Shown here one piece after another: positions 1 to 12,940 of a DNA stretch of 64,000 bases. The position numbers and the translations under genes were made by a program. Where the stretch lies: positions 668,012 through 732,011 of the forward strand of contig JAIXMQ010000010.1 in the NCBI GenBank assembly GCA_025716855.1. The letters run 5' to 3'. This DNA is from Pilaira anomala (taxonomy: Eukaryota > Mucoromycota > Mucoromycetes > Mucorales > Mucoraceae). Every line of letters begins with the position of its first letter. Within the stretch, counting starts at the first letter, position 1. Under the pieces are notes generated by a model. It did no database searches, was not told the DNA's origin, and saw only the letters and a program-made list of their open reading frames with translations.

Positions 1-158
1 AGGTGTAACTCCAGGTGTAGAGTTGGCTGCCCAATCATTTGTATCAAGGTTCCAGAGAATAGCAGTCATGTTCAATTGAGTAGCAATCCAACGTACACGA
101 TCATCAAGATCACCTAATGCCTATAATAATAATAATAATACATAAATATAAATAAAAT

Positions 159-195
<37 letters not shown>

Positions 196-1100
196 ACTAT
201 ATTTTCTTACCGGACGCCAATGTAATGGTGTGACACCAGTAACAAACTTGATTGCCTTTGCAGTATAATAAAGTTCAGCAAGAATTTCTTGATTTGTCAA
301 AGTAGTCATCATTTTATGAGACCAAGTATGTCCACAAAGATGATGTCCATCTTTAAGACCACGAAGAGCACCATAAGGCCAACTAAGTACATTAGAACCA
401 ATATAGAACATGGAAGCTCTTTGTTTGTTTGTTTCCAGATAATCATAAAGTGCATTATGAGAGCAATTAGGTCCATCATCAAAGGTCTAGAAAGTAAAAT
501 GTAAGGGATGATAGGGTAAAGAAGGGGAAGTGAAAAAAAAAAAAAAAAAAGGGTAAATTAAAGGAGAGTAAATAAGTTTTTTTTTAAATGATTAGTTTAA
601 ATAGTAAAATGATGAAATAACACATAATAATAATAAAGACTTACAAGACCCCAAGTTTCAGGCTGTGGACAGATAGCGATATCACCGTTTGTATCAGGAG
701 ATTTTGGAGTTTTACATTGAGTAGCTGACCACCAACAATCAGGATCATTTTTAGTATCATAACCAGCTAAATTAAGACCTCCTTCAGGTGTAAGTTGTCG
801 AATAGGAGCCTTGGGTACCTTTGTCCAGTCAATTGAATTATATAGCGTAGTAAATTCAGTTGAGGTATTCATACCGTTACTAAGAGCAGGACCCCAAATA
901 GTTGGCCATTCCGATTTCTCTACAGTAAAATTGGATTGATAGTATTGACATTGTGTTGCCACATCATGAGAAGTTGTTTGAGGAATTTCTGGAATACTAA
1001 AGTGAGTAGGATCCGTTTTTGCTGGAAACTTGCTCATATCATATGCCCCAAGTGCAACTGAACTTGCGAGAGAAATTAAAAGTGCTTGATATTTCCACAT
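1..1100 (-). CDS. Chitin deacetylase (polysaccharide deacetylase, CE4), 3' end cut by window edge
   Basis: Secreted or wall-bound enzyme predicted to remove acetyl groups from chitin to give chitosan. Exons on the minus strand are 1100-645, 486-211 and 120-1 (continuing off the window); introns are GT-AG and phase 0, giving 284 residues so far. The start Met is followed by a hydrophobic signal peptide (WKYQALLISLASSVALG). The NodB-type deacetylase motifs are TFDDGP right at the start of exon 2, then HTWSH (metal-binding H-x3-H), then DTNDW in exon 3. The usual third motif RPPYGD reads RPALGD here, formed exactly across the exon 2/3 junction, so it could reflect a real substitution or a mis-placed splice site. 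Cys-rich segments and N-x-T sites fit a secreted glycoprotein. A second, standard chitin deacetylase lies at 32.9 kb. Confidence 0.9.
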
Positions 1101-2715
1101 TTTCTTTTCTTTTTTTTTTTCTGTCGTTCTTTTGTCTAAATTCTAATAAAGTGTTTCTTTTTTTTTAATATGAAAAAAAAAAATTGCTATCGAGAGAAAA
1201 AAAAAAGAAAACAGAAAGAGTTTGTAATGAAAGAGAAACCATTCAATTATCACCAATTTTATACTTATTTTCTTCAGGGGCGGAGTGTATTATTTTTTAA
1301 GGGATCGCCTCTTTCTCTCTTTCTTTAACACTAACTCTTTAGTTACTAAATGCTTTAGTTACTAAATGCCAAGTCTTGGTAACTGAATTAAAAATATGAT
1401 GGATCTAAAAAAAAATTGATCATTCAACTGGTTTCAACTCAAAGGAGTTTTAAACAGTTGCAATCACGCATATTACATTTTGTCTAAAAGTAAATGACCA
1501 CACATAATATAAAAATATTTAACAGCTTCTATAATTAGAAGTAAAGTCAAATGAAGACTAATAAATACATAAATGTGTATTTATTGAACTTATTTGGCCC
1601 TTACATTTCTCTCTCTCTCCAGCTCTCTCTCTCTCTCTCTCTCTCTCTCTAATTCTTTTACGATCTCTCTCTATATATCTTTATTTTGTATTATCATCTT
1701 ATTACATACATTCCCCTAAAGTATATTTACCAACACCTTCAACCATATTAGTCTGGTTAGTTTCTATCAAGAAATGTTTTTTCTTCTTGAAAGGCCCATA
1801 ATATCCTAATTGAACTAAATTATATTACCTAAAAAAAAAAACCCGGGAAATAACATACGCTAAAGATGAAAAATTAGTTTCCAGAAATTTAGTGAATATT
1901 AAAAAAAAAACGCACAGGGGTGGGGGAGTAAAAAAAAAAAAAAAAAATAGTTGAATAATACGTTCATCATTATCCTGTTCAATATATGTACATTACTATA
2001 TATACGTTTCTTTAGTATTTTTACTATCTATACTGTGTCTGTGTGTGTAAACAGAATGTAAGTAGCTGCAGCTATTACAATAGACTTTTTGTATAAAAGA
2101 TTGTTTCGTTATATGCACGATCATAATATGTTACTTAAAATAATTAGTATAATTAAACCATACTTGTGTCACCAAACGTAGTTAAAAAAAAAAAAGTGAT
2201 CTTCGCAAAGGTTTGTTCTTTTTTTTTTTTTAAAAAAAAAGAAAGCGATCTTTTTTATTTTTAAGCCAGTTTTTAAAATTAGAAACAATAGCTTCCGTAA
2301 CTCATGATATCATTCTAATGTATTTTTAATTTTTTTTATAAGACTAACCATTTGGTACAATTGTCTTTTTGGATGACAGCAGAGGAGAAGAGAAGTGAGC
2401 GGATATACGTTAATGCCCATCAACTTGTAAAACTATCGGCTAAATTACGTATACTCAAGTTTCCCCACATTTGACTGAGTACATCCAAATCAAAAAAAGA
2501 CAGTTATTCGTCGGCTCTTTATAGAACCTTAAACTTTTTAATATTCTTCCATTTACATATTTTTTTTTCTCCCGCACATATTTCTTAACATGAAAAACTC
2601 TCTTTTTTTTTTTTTTTTTTTTTTTGTTCGACATATACGTTTTTATTTCTAAGTAATTCAAGTTTCATACAAATATATATATATATATATAATATTCTAT
2701 ATAAAAGACAACATA
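1101..2715. other. Gene-free stretch with CT and TA microsatellites
   Basis: Promoter side of the chitin deacetylase and 3' side of the carrier gene. It holds a (CT)14 run at about 1623-1650, several poly-A/poly-T runs and a TA repeat near 2669-2690. The open frames here are low complexity (poly-Lys from poly-A) and I see no coding signal. Confidence 0.6.
1255..1263 (-). promoter_or_regulatory. Probable TATA box of the chitin deacetylase
   Basis: TATAAAATT on the minus strand, about 155 bp upstream of the chitin deacetylase start codon at 1100. The intervening leader contains CT- and T-rich stretches. Placement is inferred from sequence only. Confidence 0.4.
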
Positions 2716-3811
2716 TTATGCTGACTTTGCTTTTTGGGATGCTCTAATAAGAGCAAAGGCCAATACGGTATAGTTGGTAAAGATATCCTTCATCATGAAT
2801 AATAAAGCTTGTGACAAGACTGCCTTTGTAATTTGTGTACTCATACCCTGAAAATGATTTTTTTTTTAAATAAGCCAATGAAAAAAAAACATGAAACCTT
2901 TTATATTATGACTTTTTACCTTATACCATCCAAAGAATCCATCTTGCTTGAGAACACGTGCAAGAACATCAACAGATCCCTTATAAGCAACCATTTTATC
3001 CTTCATTTCTTTTGAAGGTCTCCATTGAAGACGTACTTTTGCCATAATATAAGGGTAGGTGATGACAGTAGCCAAAGTCTTTGCAAGTGCACCTACCAAG
3101 AAATTGACACCAGGAGTCAATTGTACCTTGAGCACACCAAGTACAATTTGTTTAATTTTTTCAAAACTACCATAAGTAATAGCAGGATTGACACAAAGTA
3201 AAAGAGAAGGTTGAATACCTCTCCAAAGACCTTTTATACCTTCTTCTTCCACAATTGATTTACATGTCTCAATCACGCTTTGTCTTTCATCAGCAGGTAA
3301 AGTTTGTTGACGAGTGGTGATGACTGAAACAGGTGTTGTAATTAAGGTAGTTAATGCACCTGCTGCTGCTCCTAAAACAAGTTCTAAAGCGGTAGATAAA
3401 GTACCTCCAGCGGGATTATATCGCTTATTATAATTCTCTCTCAAGAATGAATAACAGTAAAAATAAGTGAAATTTGTAGAGGCTGTACCGATCAATGAAG
3501 AACCGAGTCCAGCATAAAGACCTGCAATACCTTCTTTTTTCACAATTTGTGTGATACCATCCCAAGCGGATGCATAATGTTCTTCATTACTTTCTGCGGA
3601 TGATTTCTTACTCTTGGTTTGAACTTGAATTCTTGTCTTAATACTTTTTTTTTTTATTTTTTTTTAATGTTAGAATTTCATATTTTTAAAATTTCGTAAC
3701 TATGCTTACTCACATATCAAGTGGATACACAAGTGATAAAGCAAACATGGCTCCAGCTGAACCTGCAGCTGCATGTCCAATAGGTGGTAAACTCTCTTTT
3801 GTCATTGCCAT
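2716..3811 (-). CDS. Mitochondrial carrier family protein, peroxisomal adenine nucleotide transporter type
   Basis: Six-helix solute carrier of the SLC25 family, 317 residues, spliced from exons 3811-3714, 3643-2920 and 2847-2716. Three carrier repeats are visible: PLDIIKTRIQ in repeat 1 (assembled across intron 1), TPVSVITTRQQ in repeat 2, and YPYIMAKVRLQW in repeat 3. The YPYIMAKVR form and the second-repeat TTPVSVITTRQQT are typical of the peroxisomal ATP/AMP carriers (yeast Ant1, human PMP34/SLC25A17), which bring ATP into peroxisomes for fatty-acid activation. No targeting presequence is seen, as expected for the family. Length is close to Ant1. The start at 3811 is chosen because it opens the conserved first helix; a second Met lies two codons on. 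The substrate assignment is from family resemblance. Confidence 0.85.
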
Positions 3812-4293
3812 AATAGATATTTTTCAAAAAAAAAAAAAAAAAAAGAGAGAGAGAGAGATAAGAAAGAGGAAAAAAAAAAAAAAAAAAAAAAGGAAAAAGT
3901 TTAATCTCTCGTTAGAGAAAATGCTGACTCAAGAGGTATTGAATTTTCTGTGACTGGGTATGAATAACAATTGAAGACTTCATTGGCTAAAACGTTTCTT
4001 TTTTGTCATCTTTATTACAAACAGGTACCAAAAGTATTATCCATTAGACAGATCATGGATAAAGTATAATCCCTTTTTTTTTTCACACACTGTCTTCTTT
4101 CTCTTCTAAATTATGAATTTGATACATTATTAGGCCGTGAGTAAAATAGATTAAGTTTTATTATTATTATTATTAAGAATTATGTATTGTTACAAGAAAG
4201 AAAAAAGTGTTTTATATATTCTAATGTATAAGTAATAATGTTGATATTTTACAGAAAAAAAAAATACCAGTAGTAGGGTGGGCAGTAACTGGA
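3812..4293. other. Intergenic, GA/poly-A rich
   Basis: Upstream of the carrier gene. Contains poly-A and GA tracts (pyrimidine-rich on the transcribed minus strand), a common look for promoters in this window. No gene seen. Confidence 0.5.
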
Positions 4294-4932
4294 TCAATTT
4301 GAATGTACGCGTAAATGTCTTCTCATATTACTTTGTACACTAAATTTACGTTTACATCCTGGGAAACTACATTTAAAAGGTTTTTCTCCCGTATGCGTAT
4401 ACGTGTGAATTTTCAAAGATGAAGGCCTCATAAATTTCTTTTGACAGAATAAACAATCATACTGTTTATTATGGGCCATGCTTGTTTGTTGATTTCTTTT
4501 TCCTGGTGGTGGGTCAAGTAGATGGAACGGGATCCTAATCATCTTTTCTTGTTCTTCAATTGTAAGCGGCGGGGATTCGCCACTTTGTCGATTTACTCTA
4601 GGTAGAGGAAGGATATTATTATTACCTACGACTCGTCTTGCATCATCTACTGGTACTGGTGGTGTATAATGCATCACCTTATATAGAGATAAAGTTTGAA
4701 GTTGGGTAGGCAATGATGCTTTCATGTATAAAATACTGGGCTGAATTGGATCTGGTAAATCTGCTCTTGTAGTAGGTGAAATTATAATTTCACTACCCTG
4801 AATATCTATTTTATATATCAGTAAAAAAACAAAAAAAGTTCTCACATATCAATTCTATTATATTACACCTCTTTTATTATTATTATTAAAATCATTTAAA
4901 ATCAAAGGTAAATCTAAAGGTTCCAGTTCCAT
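4294..4932 (-). CDS. C2H2 zinc-finger protein, two fingers at the C-terminus
   Basis: 191 residues from exons 4932-4869 and 4805-4294; the intron keeps phase through the junction N-K-R-D-I-Q-G. A short first exon has an acidic/leucine start and an Asn run. The body is low in recognisable domains until two tandem fingers at the C-terminus: CLFCQKKFMRPSSLKIHTYTH, linker TGEKPFK, then CSFPGCKRKFSVQSNMRRHLRVH. The TGEKP linker marks DNA-binding tandem fingers, so this is probably a nuclear transcription factor. The second finger ends three residues before the stop, as in several short fungal regulators. Target genes cannot be told from sequence and no specific orthologue is claimed. Confidence 0.8.
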
Positions 4933-5289
4933 TGGTATATAGGATAATGAAAGAAGTAAAGAAAGAGATAAAAAGAAGAAGAAGAATAAAAAAATAAAAT
5001 AAAAATATACCGCAAGTATTTAATACATGTATACATTAACACACGATTTACATTTGAAATAATATTCCGTTCTCTCAGTACCCAGAAAAAGTGAATTGGG
5101 CGTAAATGATGACACCTTATTGAAACAAATAGGCTGTTATCTTTAGATTATTCGGTAATATTTACTTTACTATTTGATATAATGTATTTATTTTAGTAAT
5201 TATATATTAGGGGTATGATAAGATAGACATGTGTATATACATATATATATATATATATATTCACATATATCCTTCTTTTTTTTTTTTTT
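4933..5289. other. Intergenic
   Basis: AT-rich with a TA repeat near 5236-5260; carries the promoter of the zinc-finger gene and the 3' end of the acetyltransferase gene. Nothing else supported. Confidence 0.5.
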
Positions 5290-6618
5290 TTAACGAAAGC
5301 GAAGTTGAGAAGCAGTAAAATGAATAGGTTTCCAATTCAATTTTCCCGGTACAATGATACGGTTTCTAGATTTTCTCTTTTCGTAATTTCTTTCCCATTG
5401 TTCAACCACCTTATCTCCCAAACAAATAATCTTTTGACCACGGTAGTATTTTAAAGCACCAATACTGGTTAAAGTACTTTCAATATCATCGGTAGTGATT
5501 GCAGTTTCACGAGATATTTCTTCAAAAGTAGTATCCTCAGTTGAATTTAATAAAAGATACTCTACAATCGTTTCAGTCCAATAAGCATGATAAGATAAAA
5601 ACCCTAAATCAGATAAAGGTTTTTCAGGCGATCCAGCTTTTCCTTCTGCCTTGGAGAGTTCATACGAAAAACCGATTAAGAGTCTACCGTAACCAAGTCT
5701 TTGGTACTGAGGTAAAGTTAAGATACATGCTACATTATAACTTTCGGACGATTCTTTTTCTTTTGAAAAGTATCCAATTAAATGATTTCCCCTTTCATCT
5801 CTTTCGGTCATGCAATAAAATAAAAATGGATCCACATCATAATGTAATGTCTTGTGATCCAAGAATAATTTTGATAAAAGACATAGGTTTCTACACCAAA
5901 CCTTTTGTTTTCTTCCATCAATCTCAAAGAATGATATCCCTTTATTACGATAGATTTCATTACCTGGAGGATGATGTAATTCACAACGATTACGATGTTG
6001 TCTTAATTGCTTTGAAGATGGATAAAATAATAAACAGAATTCACATATATAAAGTATATCACAATATGCATATTCACTTGGATAAGGTGAAAAATACCAT
6101 GTTTCAATTTCATGTTGTCCCATTTGTATCTTGTTTAAATTTTTTACTCTTGCAATCTCTTGTATATTATTACTGGTGGTTCCATTTGATCTCAATTTTT
6201 CTACTACTACTACTCTCTCTCTGTTACTACAATTAGCCTCCGATAATGATGATACACTTTCTACTTTTCCTTCTCCAATCACTCCTTTTTTTGAAGTGGT
6301 GGTACTAGTATGATGATTGAGTGTAGTAGGAAATTCAATCTTTCGAGAAAAATCTAATCGATTGATGGATACCCATTCATCAAGTCGTTTATTAAACCCT
6401 GTATAATGAACATAATACTCTAATCCAGTATCTACTTTGCGCGAAGAAAGAATTTCGGCTAACCGATATTCACTTGTTGCTTTTTGAACAAATAGTTTAC
6501 AATTTACAGGCTCGGCCAAAAACCTTTGCACTTCAGCTGATACTATTGGAACTGAAACTTCTCCTGACGCTGTACTCAAGTTTGGATTATCTTTTGTATC
6601 TAATAAATTTATGGTCAT
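5290..6618 (-). CDS. ESA1: MYST-family histone acetyltransferase (Esa1/Tip60, KAT5)
   Basis: Catalytic subunit of a NuA4-type complex that acetylates histones H4 and H2A from acetyl-CoA. It is intronless, 442 residues, almost the same length as yeast Esa1. Order of domains: chromo-barrel/Tudor-knot at about residues 50-92 (EYYVHYTGFNKRLDEWV), MYST C2HC zinc finger at about 188-217 (CEFCLLFYPS ... H-x3-C), then the acetyltransferase core. The core has the conserved FFEIDGRKQKVWCRNLCLL region including the Lys that is autoacetylated in the family, the acetyl-CoA loop QRLGYGRLLIGFSYELS, and the catalytic-Glu region SPEKPLSDLG. A winged-helix-like segment follows (ETAITTDDIESTLTSIGALKYYRG). The first Met at 6618 gives the family-typical N-terminus. 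Confidence 0.95.
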   Translation of the reverse strand: MTINLLDTKDNPNLSTASGEVSVPIVSAEVQRFLAEPVNCKLFVQKATSEYRLAEILSSRKVDTGLEYYVHYTGFNKRLDEWVSINRLDFSRKIEFPTTLNHHTSTTTSKKGVIGEGKVESVSSLSEANCSNRERVVVVEKLRSNGTTSNNIQEIARVKNLNKIQMGQHEIETWYFSPYPSEYAYCDILYICEFCLLFYPSSKQLRQHRNRCELHHPPGNEIYRNKGISFFEIDGRKQKVWCRNLCLLSKLFLDHKTLHYDVDPFLFYCMTERDERGNHLIGYFSKEKESSESYNVACILTLPQYQRLGYGRLLIGFSYELSKAEGKAGSPEKPLSDLGFLSYHAYWTETIVEYLLLNSTEDTTFEEISRETAITTDDIESTLTSIGALKYYRGQKIICLGDKVVEQWERNYEKRKSRNRIIVPGKLNWKPIHFTASQLRFR

Positions 6619-6975
6619 TCTTTTTTTTTTTTTTTAGAAAAACGTGCAGAAAAGGGAAGAAGAAGAAGAAAAAAAAAAAGAAAAGAAACAAACAGTTATG
6701 CTTTTTGTGGAGTTGGATGATGACATCACATGAAAGAATACTGTTACACGCATGAACTACTACTACGCGCGGATAAAGGAGAAAGTTCATGTAATCATTT
6801 TTAATATTAATAATGTTTGAATAAATGATGTCTGTGTGTATAGAGTAGAATGAAAGGGGACTTTCTTTAGCATTTCAAATGTTGTTGTAAAAACTATCTT
6901 TTTAATATATTTATTTGTGATTTTTTTTGTGATGATTTCTTAATATTTTTTTTTTTTTTTTTGTAATATATTATA
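6619..6975. other. Intergenic between PAN2 3' end and ESA1 start
   Basis: Short spacer with T and A runs on the minus-strand leader of ESA1. No coding signal. Confidence 0.5.
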
Positions 6976-8426
6976 TTATTGAACAGGCCATCCTGTAGTA
7001 AAAAGAGGACTAGCAATTAATCCCTCAATTTGAGGAGTACTTGATGCTCTTGAAAGAGAATCTCTAGGTCCCTTAAGCCAGTTGGCTTTATGACCTGCTT
7101 CATAAATTTCTTCAAGTACTTTACCAAACGTTCCATTCTTTTTATATTCAAGGTACTTTTTATATAAAATAAGTGCCTAAAAAAAAATTGGTTATTATAT
7201 TAAGAAAGATAAATTATACATATATTTTGTTTTACCGTTCTAGCATCTTCAATACTATCATGTGTCTCTACTTGAATATCTTGTTGTAATAAATGCCAAG
7301 CCAAGAATCGAAGTGAGATTTTACGTTGTCGATTTCGAATATGATAAATATCTACTGTATCAATAATTTGTTCAGGAGGTACCATAATATCTTTTTTTTA
7401 AAAAAAAAAAAAAAAAAGAGAGAGAAAATGTCAATATTACATTATTATCTAAATTAAAAATTCCTACTAATAATTCTGAAATCCTTATTCAATCCATGAC
7501 CAATAAAGATACATCCTAGATCTACTAAAAGACGCAACTTTTTATACGCAACTTTCAAAGGTACAAGTGTATGCTTGGATTGAATAAAATCAAGATCACC
7601 TGCAACGATACCACTATATTCAGTTAAATAATCTACAATAGGTTCACTTGTTGCAATATAGTCGTCAATAAATGGTACACCCTCTTTAGGTCCTGAATCA
7701 CCACGTAATACACTGACTCGAGCCAAAGTAAGTATACTAGGACGAATCATTGATTTTGTACCATCACTACGAATCTCTGTTTCTTCTTGTTGTAAAGCAA
7801 CAAATTCTGCATCAATTGCAACTAATGTACCTGGTTTAGGCATTTCATCCGGTGTCAATACTTGATGTTGAGGGTCTGGATTGGGTTCTTGAGCAACCGA
7901 TCGATCCTCAAACAATAAAGAATAATCGACTTTAGATGGTAATACATCTAATGCAAGTAAATTATCTAATTCAACTCTTGTATACTGAAGTACAGAAGGT
8001 GTCTTCCAATTTCCTTTAAATGAATATACTTCTTCTGGTCGAATCTTGCGTACCAAGAAATCATTAAATAAATACCAAGGTGTTTTTACTTCGGTTTCTA
8101 ATTCGGATTCAGGAACTATATGGTATTTATAGAATTTAATAAATCGGATTTTTTTTTTTTTTAAAAAAAAAAAAAACTTACTTTTAATTTGTGCAACAAG
8201 ATGAGCTAATTCTTCTTCGGCTTGTACTTGTAAAATAGTAGATGAAAGTTCATAAATTGCACATGTCTCTGGTGCTCCCTTAAATTCGGCTGGGATTTCT
8301 TTACCAACGGGTAATGCTTTAATCACTAATTCAGATCCATTAATATAAACGCCAAATCTAGAAAATAATATGTACGTAAATATGTGTTCAAGAATTTCAT
8401 TCCCTATCATTATTTCATTTCATTTC

Positions 8427-8458
<32 letters not shown>

Positions 8459-9107
8459 TCTCTGGTAACCAGGAGGAAGGTGTAGTTGCATTTGCCACAT
8501 CTTCATTAGGTGACCCTTGATCACTATCTACACTTGTTTCTTGCACTGCGCTTGTTTGTGTCGTTTTAGAACAATTTGGACCATTCTGTCTCCAAATCAA
8601 AGCTTCTTCACTATTCGACGCACCTGAATTAATCAACATGACACCAGGTAATCCACAAATGATTTTTTTGGTTGTAGTAGGTTGATATTGATGACATCTA
8701 GCACACCATGCCTTTGTTTGATTCTCTCTATACATACTTGCTTTTAATATACTTGTAAATGATCGTTTCCTCGATTTTCTATCATTCTTTTTAGGATACA
8801 ACATATCGACCACAAAAGGGTATGTAATTCTAGAGACTTCCTCTTGACATGTCCCACATTTGCTTTGACTTAATGTTTGTAATCCAAATAATTGTTGCAT
8901 CGTGGATGGAATCTCTAATGTCTTTACTTCTCCATCTTCCTTTTCCATGATCTTTCTTACAAGTGATTTAGAAATTAATGGATTACCAGAGGGAATATTG
9001 GATTCTTGATGAATTTGTTCCATAATAAAACGGGTAAAATTTTGCATTAATGTAGAAAATGATATATTACGGTTCGGTGTTTCGGGATCAAATAAGCCCA
9101 ATGCAGA

Positions 9108-9141
<34 letters not shown>

Positions 9142-11130
9142 TAGTAGATAGAAATGTTAAGTCACTCTTTCTCTTTCTACTTCAACAATTATATATATCT
9201 TACCTTGTGGAATTGTACTAAATGCTCTTAAAAAGTTAGTCGCTTGACAGTTCTGTCCTTTAGAATCCTCCAACATTCGAAACAAGAACCCAAGTTCACA
9301 TAATAAACAATTATCTTTTGGACAGGCAATCTTAATATGTGATTTCGCAATTTTTCTCAAGGGTGTAATGAAAAACAAGACTTGTAAAAACGAATTACAA
9401 TATGAATTTCTAATATGTGTTTCTAATCCACCATAAGGTGTTGAATTATAATATCCAAAATCAAAATCATCTACTCCAAATTTACTATATTGAATTTCTA
9501 CACGTTGATAGTATCTAGGCATATGAATGACATTTGGATCCAATTGAATATCACCTACGGACGATGATCTTCTACCCGAATGATGAGGACCCTCCTCATC
9601 TCCTACCAACACATTACTAGACTGCAATAACTCTCTTTCTTGTTCTGATCTAAACTTGGGACCATTCTTTTTAGGCACCATCTTCTTTTTACGAGGTATT
9701 TGATTACGATGAATATTTCCTGGGTTAGGTGCATACCCCACAAAATCAATTGTCTTCATGTTCTTTATAATCTCTTCATCAATTGGGGTAGGTAACGTAC
9801 CCGCCTCAAATACTTTATTATTAGGCCAAACCGATAACAATTGTTCAGTATAATAAGGCATACCAACCGATGATAACGGACTATCATCTTTCATGGTCGT
9901 CGTCAATGGTTGAACAATATCAGGTTGTGTAATTGGTAATGAATAAGGGTTCACATCAAAATCTTCACGATCTGCGTATTGATAAATAAATCCAGCTCCA
10001 TCTGCAAATACCAATGTCTGTGCTGAACTAGATATATCCATGGCTGTAATATAACTCGAGGACTGAATTTGATGGAATTGAGCTGGTGCTGCATAGGATC
10101 CCATAATTAAACTCGATACATCACACATTTGGAATTGTCCGGTTTGTGAAGCCACGAGACATGTTGTACTTAATGTTGGATGCATCTTTAAAAACATGGG
10201 TCCGCTAGGGAATGGAATAGGTGCTAATGTACGAACTGACATTCTAATATCATATACTTTAACTAATGGATCCATAATCAATGAACCTTGTCTATTACAT
10301 GTCCATATAAAATTTCATCAATAAACAAGAAAAATGACTCAATTGCAAAGAATTTTTTTTTTTTTTTTTTTTTTTTTTTACCTTTGCGAGAAACCACAAG
10401 TTAATAATAAATTTCCAGATACATCCAGATCAGATAATGTAGCAGTATGTGCTTGTACGCGCTGTTCTACTCTCATCGTTCTTGGATCTCTTAACGTCAC
10501 TTCTCCCAACAAAGATCCAGCACAAATCGAACGTTGTAAACTCTTTAATACTACAATATTAGATGCTCCAGAAATTTTACGAGTAACTACACCACGAGCA
10601 GAACTCACAACCAACATATCATCTTGTTGACCTGCTACTAATAATTCACCGTTGGTTAAAGTAGTTGAAGTCATACAATGAAGGTCTTGTGCATCTTCAT
10701 CACTAGATTCTTATAGTTAATAAAGAAAAAGAAAAAGGCTTTTTTTTTTTAAAAAAAAAAAAAAAAATATTTACTTGATAGTCCATTTCACAAGTCCTCT
10801 TCTATCTCTCATTTGAATACTTTTAGGACTTAGACTGATAATTCCTCTATCTGTAACTCGAATCTGTCGTACTTGTTCGTCTTTATGTGCTTTAAAAGAA
10901 GTATATCGTTGAAGTCCTTTTCCATAATAAGAAGAAACACGACCCTATAAGAAAATAAGTCTTTCTTTATATATATATATATGTATAGGTTACTTTTATT
11001 TGAATCTTACTGCATCGTTACCGGCCCATAATAGTTCGTGATATGGATCCCAACAAACTGCTGATATTGGAGATACTTTATTTAAGCTAGGATCACAAAT
11101 ATGTTGAACTTCACTCCATGAACTATCCAT
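6976..11130 (-). CDS. PAN2: PAN2, catalytic subunit of the Pan2-Pan3 poly(A) deadenylase
   Basis: Trims mRNA poly(A) tails in the cytoplasm together with Pan3. Nine exons (11130-11011, 10944-10775, 10702-10382, 10291-9204, 9109-8458, 8357-8182, 8115-7468, 7390-7236, 7176-6976) give 1176 residues with all phases intact. The N-terminal half is WD40-like ([19 protein letters not shown]). The middle is a ubiquitin-hydrolase-like domain whose expected catalytic Cys box reads NSYCNSFLQ, consistent with the known inactive pseudo-protease of PAN2. The C-terminal part is the DEDD exonuclease: VAIDAEFV (Asp and Glu ligands), [10 protein letters not shown] (Asp), and [15 protein letters not shown] (His/Asp). 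It ends in the Pan2-typical basic and proline-containing tail. Several introns are nearly pure homopolymer. Confidence 0.95.
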
Positions 11131-12913
11131 ATAATTCCTTTTTTTTTTTTTTGATAACCAGAAAGAAAAAAAAAAAGCAGGTTATTTTTTTTTTAAAGCA
11201 GTTTTTGCTGACTTTATCCGTGACGTCGCTTAATAACAAACATTTGCCATCAATAGAATATGTCAAAAAAGATACTTTGAGATATGAGACCTGTTTATAA
11301 AATGGATATGCTTGTTATTCGCTCTTATACATCACATATCTGTTTGCTCCGTAAAGGACTACATATAAATTGGTTTATTTCAGCTATACAATTTTTTTTT
11401 TTTTCGTTTATGCTATATCCCAATTGTAAATGCGATTAATAGAATAGAACAAAGCCATTGTGATTGTATCTATTAGAAGCATACATTGACTTGTTTTTTC
11501 TTTCTTTTTTTTTTAAAAAAAAAACATTTATTGATAGAGCATGAATGTTTTTAATGGTTTACAATGCTTTGGTTAATAATGAATATACATAACTTTTTAG
11601 CCTTTTATATACATTCTTTACAGTAATAGGAAAACTTAGTATAATATAGAATACCTAATAGCGCTATAAAAAGGGAGCTCAGGGCATGAATCTTTTTGAT
11701 TTGCTTTAGTACATTCGTTATAAACCACGAAAAAAAAAAAAATAGTGTTCTTAAATCCACTTTCCTGAACTTAATACATTGTTTTTTCTTGGTTATTTCC
11801 TTTGAAATAAAATAGTAGTATGACATCTTTTTCCTTTCGGCGATAAAACAGCTTGTGTAAAATCAAGAAACTAGATATTCGTAAATCAAGTGAAAAAAAA
11901 AAAGTACTAATGTGATTATAAAAAAGATATTCTGTACTAATTTAAAGACCGTGTTTGATAGCATTTTACAATTGGTATTTTATTTTAAATAGAGTTTTCA
12001 TAATAAAGTTCCAAGCAAGATCGGCAATCTTCTTTAAAAGTGTGTACCCGAGAAAATCACTATCAAAAACAAGATGCTATTTTCAAATGAAATGATTAAA
12101 GTTGTTATTTTACATTTATTAAATTTTCTACAAATAAAAAAAAAAAAAAAAATTTATTGTATTAAACGAAAAAAATGTACAACCGTTAAAACCGGATCTC
12201 CTTTTTTTATTTAAGAAAAAGAGATGGAGACTCGGAAGACTATTTAAAAGCGTAAAAAAATAATCATGTCATTATGACTATTAGAAAAAAAAAAAGGTAC
12301 TTGCTTTAATTACAAATAGTAAAAAATGGTAAAATAGTAACGCCCTTTGTAAAAAAAAAAATCTCTCTTTTCACCCCCAAAAAAAAAAAAGGAAATACAC
12401 CAATCGCACGGGTTTGAGCCACACACAAAACAATAATACATAAACAATTACACGAATCCCAGCCTCGGCAATATCCGCAAAGCATGTCCTCTTAAAGAAG
12501 TAAACACACAAAGAAAAAAAAAAGGCACAACTTTCAAACTCATTTAATTTCTCAAACTTTTTCTTGGGTCATTTATTTGTGAAACACATTTTAAAAAATT
12601 GTTTTTTTTTTTTTTTCTTTCGCGACAAAATCGCTCGATAAAAAACAAAGAAAATGTTATGTGAAACCGTGATTATAATTGTTATTGTACACAACATTTT
12701 AATTTTAACATGTGCATCATATTACTGGTCCTCTCTTCTTTCTCGTCAGTGCTACAAAACGTTGTGATTTTCCGCTATTAAAATGGATAAATTAAACTGC
12801 CCATTTAGCAAAGTGACATTTTTAATCATGTACGAACTTTTTGATCAAAAATCTCATGAATATTTGGATTACTAAGTTTTATTAATTTTTATTCAGTGTT
12901 TATCAAATCTAGC

Positions 12914-12940
12914 GCAGCAGCAGCAGCAGCAGCAGCAGCA
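12914..12940. repeat. (GCA)9 trinucleotide repeat
   Basis: Nine perfect GCA/CAG units in an otherwise non-coding block. No open frame of useful length surrounds it. Confidence 0.9.

Noticed and set aside
2833..3015. 60-codon ORF on plus inside the carrier gene
   Set aside because: It is antisense to the conserved third carrier repeat and runs through homopolymer intron sequence.
5541..6236. 231-codon ORF on plus
   Set aside because: Antisense shadow of the intronless ESA1 gene; the minus frame has full domain support.
11605..11826. 73-codon minus ORF with a hydrophobic middle
   Set aside because: Passes through a poly-T run giving FFFFF; no recognisable domain. A spliced alternative was not convincing.
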